In this document: positions 61,775 through 64,000 of the stretch, piece by piece | How positions within the stretch are numbered: position 1 is the stretch's first letter | Layout of the letters: each line of letters begins with the position of its first letter | From: Deltaproteobacteria bacterium | GTDB taxonomy: Bacteria > Desulfobacterota > Binatia > UTPRO1 | DNA length: 64,000 nt | Assembly (NCBI GenBank): GCA_020852955.1 | Contig: JADYZW010000014.1 | Location: forward strand, 1-64,000 | Direction of reading: 5' to 3' | The notes under the pieces: generated by a model | The model's input: only the letters and a program-made list of their open reading frames with translations | Database searches by the model: none | What the model was told of the DNA's origin: nothing | Translations under genes and position numbers: made by a program

Positions 61775-62737
61775 ATGGCGGCGGCGGACGGGAAGGGCGG
61801 CGGGCTGCGGCGCCTGCTGCAGGTCGGCGTGACGGTGGCGGCGGTCGTGCTGATCGCCCGGGTCGTCGACCCGCGGGCCACGATGCGGATCCTCGGGGAG
61901 GCGCGCGTCGGGTGGGTCGTCCTGGCCGTCTGGTTGTACGTGGTCGGGCAGATCATGAGCGCGTTCCGCTGGTGGCTGATCGGGCGTTCGGTGGGTCTCG
62001 GCGGCCGCATCACCGATTACGTGCGCTACTATTTCATCGGCATGTTCTTCATGTCGTTCGGCCCGAGCACGCTCGGCGGCGATTTCGTCCGCGGCCTCTA
62101 TCTCGCCGAGGGCGGGCAGCGGCGCGGGCGCGCGTTCAATTCGGTGGTGTTCGACCGCCTGAACGGGCTCGTGGTCCTGGTCGCGATCGGCGCGGCGGCC
62201 TTCCTGATCTTTCCCGGGTACCGCGGTCTCGCGCCGGAGTTCACGCTCATGTTCTGGGTCACGGTCGCGTTCGGCGGCGCCCTGCTCTTCGGGTGGTTGC
62301 TCGCGCCGTGGCTCGTGCGAATGCTGTTGCCGCCGGATCATCGCCTCCGCCACTTCGTCGAGGTCGATCTCGGACCCTTCTGGACCGACCGACGCATGCT
62401 GCTCGCGGCGTCCACCGTGTCGTTCTGCTTCCACCTGGTGCAGATCGCGGCCCAGTGGGTGGTGAGCCGCGCGATCGGCGTCGAGGTTCCGCTCTCGTAC
62501 ATCGCCGTCTTCCACCCGCTCGTGAGCGCGGTGGCGTCGATCCCCGTCACGTTCTCCGGGATCGGGCTCCGCGAGGGGGGATACCTCTACTTCCTCACGA
62601 AGCTCGGCGTCGATCAGGCGAGCGCCGTCGCCTACGGGGTGCTCTGGCTCTTCGTGATCATCACGAACAGCCTGCTCGGCGGCCTGGTGTTCCTCGCGAG
62701 CGGCGCGCGGCTGCCGGCGCTGCGCGCCGACGGCTGA
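61775..62737 (+). CDS. Lysylphosphatidylglycerol synthase TM-region/UPF0104 family membrane protein
   Basis: A 320-residue polytopic protein with about eight helices. UPF0104 signatures: IMSAFRWWLIGRSVGL, MSFGPSTLGGDFVRGLYL, FDRLNGLVVLVAIG and a C-terminal PVTFSGIGLREGGYLYFL. Role probably in lipid or undecaprenyl-linked substrate flipping; not proven. Divergent from HtrA with a 140-base gap. That gap holds a TTGACA at 61729-61734 but no matching -10 box. It resembles the earlier family member at 10988-12022 but the two are diverged. Confidence 0.85.
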   Translation: MAAADGKGGGLRRLLQVGVTVAAVVLIARVVDPRATMRILGEARVGWVVLAVWLYVVGQIMSAFRWWLIGRSVGLGGRITDYVRYYFIGMFFMSFGPSTLGGDFVRGLYLAEGGQRRGRAFNSVVFDRLNGLVVLVAIGAAAFLIFPGYRGLAPEFTLMFWVTVAFGGALLFGWLLAPWLVRMLLPPDHRLRHFVEVDLGPFWTDRRMLLAASTVSFCFHLVQIAAQWVVSRAIGVEVPLSYIAVFHPLVSAVASIPVTFSGIGLREGGYLYFLTKLGVDQASAVAYGVLWLFVIITNSLLGGLVFLASGARLPALRADG

Positions 62738-62765
62738 CGGCCGGGCGGCATCCGGGACCGCCGCC

Positions 62766-63923
62766 TCAGGTCCGGTCGCCGCTCGCCGCGTGCAGGCGCA
62801 GCATCTCCACGATCACCTCCGCCGTCCGGACCATGTCGCTCACGCGCAGCCACTCCTTCACGGTATGGATGTCGCGCATGCCGGTGCCGAGGTTGGCGAC
62901 CTGGAACCCGCGTCGGTTGAGCACGTTCGCATCGCATCCGCCGCCCATGGGGGCGCTTTCGACGTGGTGGCCGAGCGTCGCCGCGGCGCGGAGCACGAGT
63001 TGCACGATCGGGGCCGCGTCGGGCACGGCCATCGCGTCGTAGCTGCGCTCGATCGTGCTCTCGACGCGGGCGCGGGCCGCACGCCCGTCGACCGTGATCA
63101 CGTGGCGCGCCGCCGCCGTTTCGAGCGCCGACCGCATGGCCGCGCACTGGGCGGAGAGCTTCGCCTCGTCGTGGCTCCGCGCCTCCCCCTCGAGTCGGAC
63201 GAGCTTCGGCACGACGTTGACGGCACTGCCGCCGCCGACGAGCCCGATGTTGGCCGTCGTCTCCTCGTCGATGCGGCCGAGCCGCATGGCCGCGACACCC
63301 TCCGCCGCGACCTGGATCGCGTTGATGCCCTTCTCCGGCGCCATGCCGGCATGCGCTTCGAGGCCGTGCACCTCGAACACGAGACGATTCGATGCGGGCG
63401 CACGGGTGAAGAGGTACCCCGGGGCGTCGCTGTCGAGCACGAGCCCGGCGCGGGCGGTGAGGGCGCTCACGTCGAGGTGCTTGGCGCCGAGGAGGCCGAC
63501 TTCCTCGCAGATCGTGAACGCGACCTCGACGTCGCCATGGGGGATGCGGTCGTCGCGGAGCGCGCGCAGCACCTCGCACACGATCGCGCACCCGGACTTG
63601 TCGTCGCCGCCGAGCACGGTCGTGCCGTCGCTCCGGATCGTGTCGCCGTCGAGGACCGGCTTCACGCCCTCGCCGGGGACGACCGTGTCCATGTGCGCGG
63701 AGAGGAGGAGCGGGGCGACGGCGGCCGGGCCGCGCAGGCGGGCGAGCACGTTTCCGGTCGAGCCGCCGACCCTGGCGCCGGCATCGTCGAACCAGACCTC
63801 GGCCCCGAGCGTCCGCAGCTCCGCGGCGAGGCGCTCCGCGATCGCCTTCTCCTGCCGCGAGTGGCTGTCGATGCGCACGAGTTCGAGGAACAGGGCGGTG
63901 AGGCGGTCGCGCGAGATGGCCAC
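62766..63923 (-). CDS. M20-family metallopeptidase (tripeptidase T-like)
   Basis: A 385-residue zinc peptidase. Metal ligands and catalytic residues are visible: LLSAHMDTVVPG (His77, Asp79), GGDDKSG (Asp107/Asp108), CEEVGLLG (Glu140, Glu141), LDSDAPG (Asp166) and the late GMRDIHTVKEW. The central LEAHAGMAPEKGINAI loop is typical of PepT-like peptidases. It would cleave N-terminal residues from di- or tripeptides in the cytoplasm. GTG at 63923 is the only plausible start in frame. It is convergent with the UPF0104 gene, with a 28-base gap. Confidence 0.92.
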   Translation of the reverse strand: MAISRDRLTALFLELVRIDSHSRQEKAIAERLAAELRTLGAEVWFDDAGARVGGSTGNVLARLRGPAAVAPLLLSAHMDTVVPGEGVKPVLDGDTIRSDGTTVLGGDDKSGCAIVCEVLRALRDDRIPHGDVEVAFTICEEVGLLGAKHLDVSALTARAGLVLDSDAPGYLFTRAPASNRLVFEVHGLEAHAGMAPEKGINAIQVAAEGVAAMRLGRIDEETTANIGLVGGGSAVNVVPKLVRLEGEARSHDEAKLSAQCAAMRSALETAAARHVITVDGRAARARVESTIERSYDAMAVPDAAPIVQLVLRAAATLGHHVESAPMGGGCDANVLNRRGFQVANLGTGMRDIHTVKEWLRVSDMVRTAEVIVEMLRLHAASGDRT

Positions 63924-63946
63924 GGGGCCGTTCTATGCGGGTCCCT

Positions 63947-63996
63947 CCACACGCAGCAATGCCGGCAGTTCGTGGCGAACTGCCGGCATCGTGTGG
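63947..63996. terminator. Strong long hairpin at the right edge
   Basis: A perfect 14-base inverted repeat, ATGCCGGCAGTTCG (63959-63972) and CGAACTGCCGGCAT (63976-63989), with a three-base loop, extended by an outer CCACACG (63947-63953)/CGTGTGG (63990-63996) pair across a five-base bulge. Twenty-one base pairs in total. Likely a terminator for a gene beyond the window, since it lies upstream of the M20 peptidase start; without a T-run this stays inference. Confidence 0.5.
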
Positions 63997-64000
63997 GGGT

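Overview
The window is GC-rich throughout, densely packed, and shows no tRNA, rRNA, CRISPR array, intact insertion sequence or phage. An outer-membrane beta-barrel protein, LolA- and LolB-like proteins, lipoproteins and polysaccharide-export functions point to a Gram-negative. Several secreted Cys-rich proteins with Pro-Thr tails, a GltD-like/KOR operon and a decayed alkane monooxygenase suggest an uncultured soil-type lineage such as Candidatus Binatota (or a Myxococcota/Desulfobacterota relative). That placement is inference from gene content only.

Layout, left to right. 1-5.7 kb: lipid acyltransferase start, B12-binding radical SAM protein, Ca2+-type P-type ATPase, DoxX protein and a small two-helix pore-like protein. 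Two gene remnants follow, one of a homocysteine S-methyltransferase and one of an AlkB-type monooxygenase. 6.1-12.8 kb: a dead M1-peptidase/beta-barrel fusion, then envelope polysaccharide genes (flippase, two membrane proteins, deacetylase). 12.9-19.6 kb: a flavin halogenase-like oxidoreductase coupled to a PaaK-like ligase, polyphosphate kinase, an SDR and a DyP peroxidase. 19.6-24.6 kb: a 1,465-residue triple glycosyltransferase with a small partner.

24.8-29.6 kb is an accessory, defence-like segment: a stand-alone GHKL ATPase with an Ig-like tail, a repeat hairpin, an AAA/DUF4143 ATPase preceded by palindromes, a small ORF, and an AbiEii-type nucleotidyltransferase with its small upstream partner. 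29.6-33.4 kb: a divergent D-amino-acid pair (N-acyl-D-amino-acid deacylase and a PLP fold-III enzyme) and a membrane methyltransferase. 33.6-39.5 kb: two secreted Cys-rich/Pro-Thr proteins, a thioesterase, a ThiH-like radical SAM enzyme and a methyltransferase. 39.6-44.3 kb: a three-gene 2-oxoacid:ferredoxin oxidoreductase operon with its own flavin/iron-sulfur partner. 44.4-50.3 kb: more secreted proteins, an aldehyde dehydrogenase and a trypsin-like protease with a multi-domain tail.

50.4-57.3 kb is the most notable locus. Eight minus-strand genes, six of the seven junctions being overlaps or gaps of about 3 bases, encode an adenylating enzyme, ketoreductase, ACP, active ketosynthase, catalytically dead ketosynthase partner, LolA-like carrier, hotdog dehydratase and a LolB-like lipoprotein. 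This looks like a reduced aryl-polyene-type type II polyketide/fatty-acid pathway with its own outer-membrane delivery proteins. 57.4-64 kb: a diiron metallo-beta-lactamase-fold protein, a polytopic TPR membrane protein, an HtrA protease, a UPF0104 membrane protein and an M20 peptidase. Perfect inverted repeats sit in four of the convergent gaps and probably act as bidirectional terminators.
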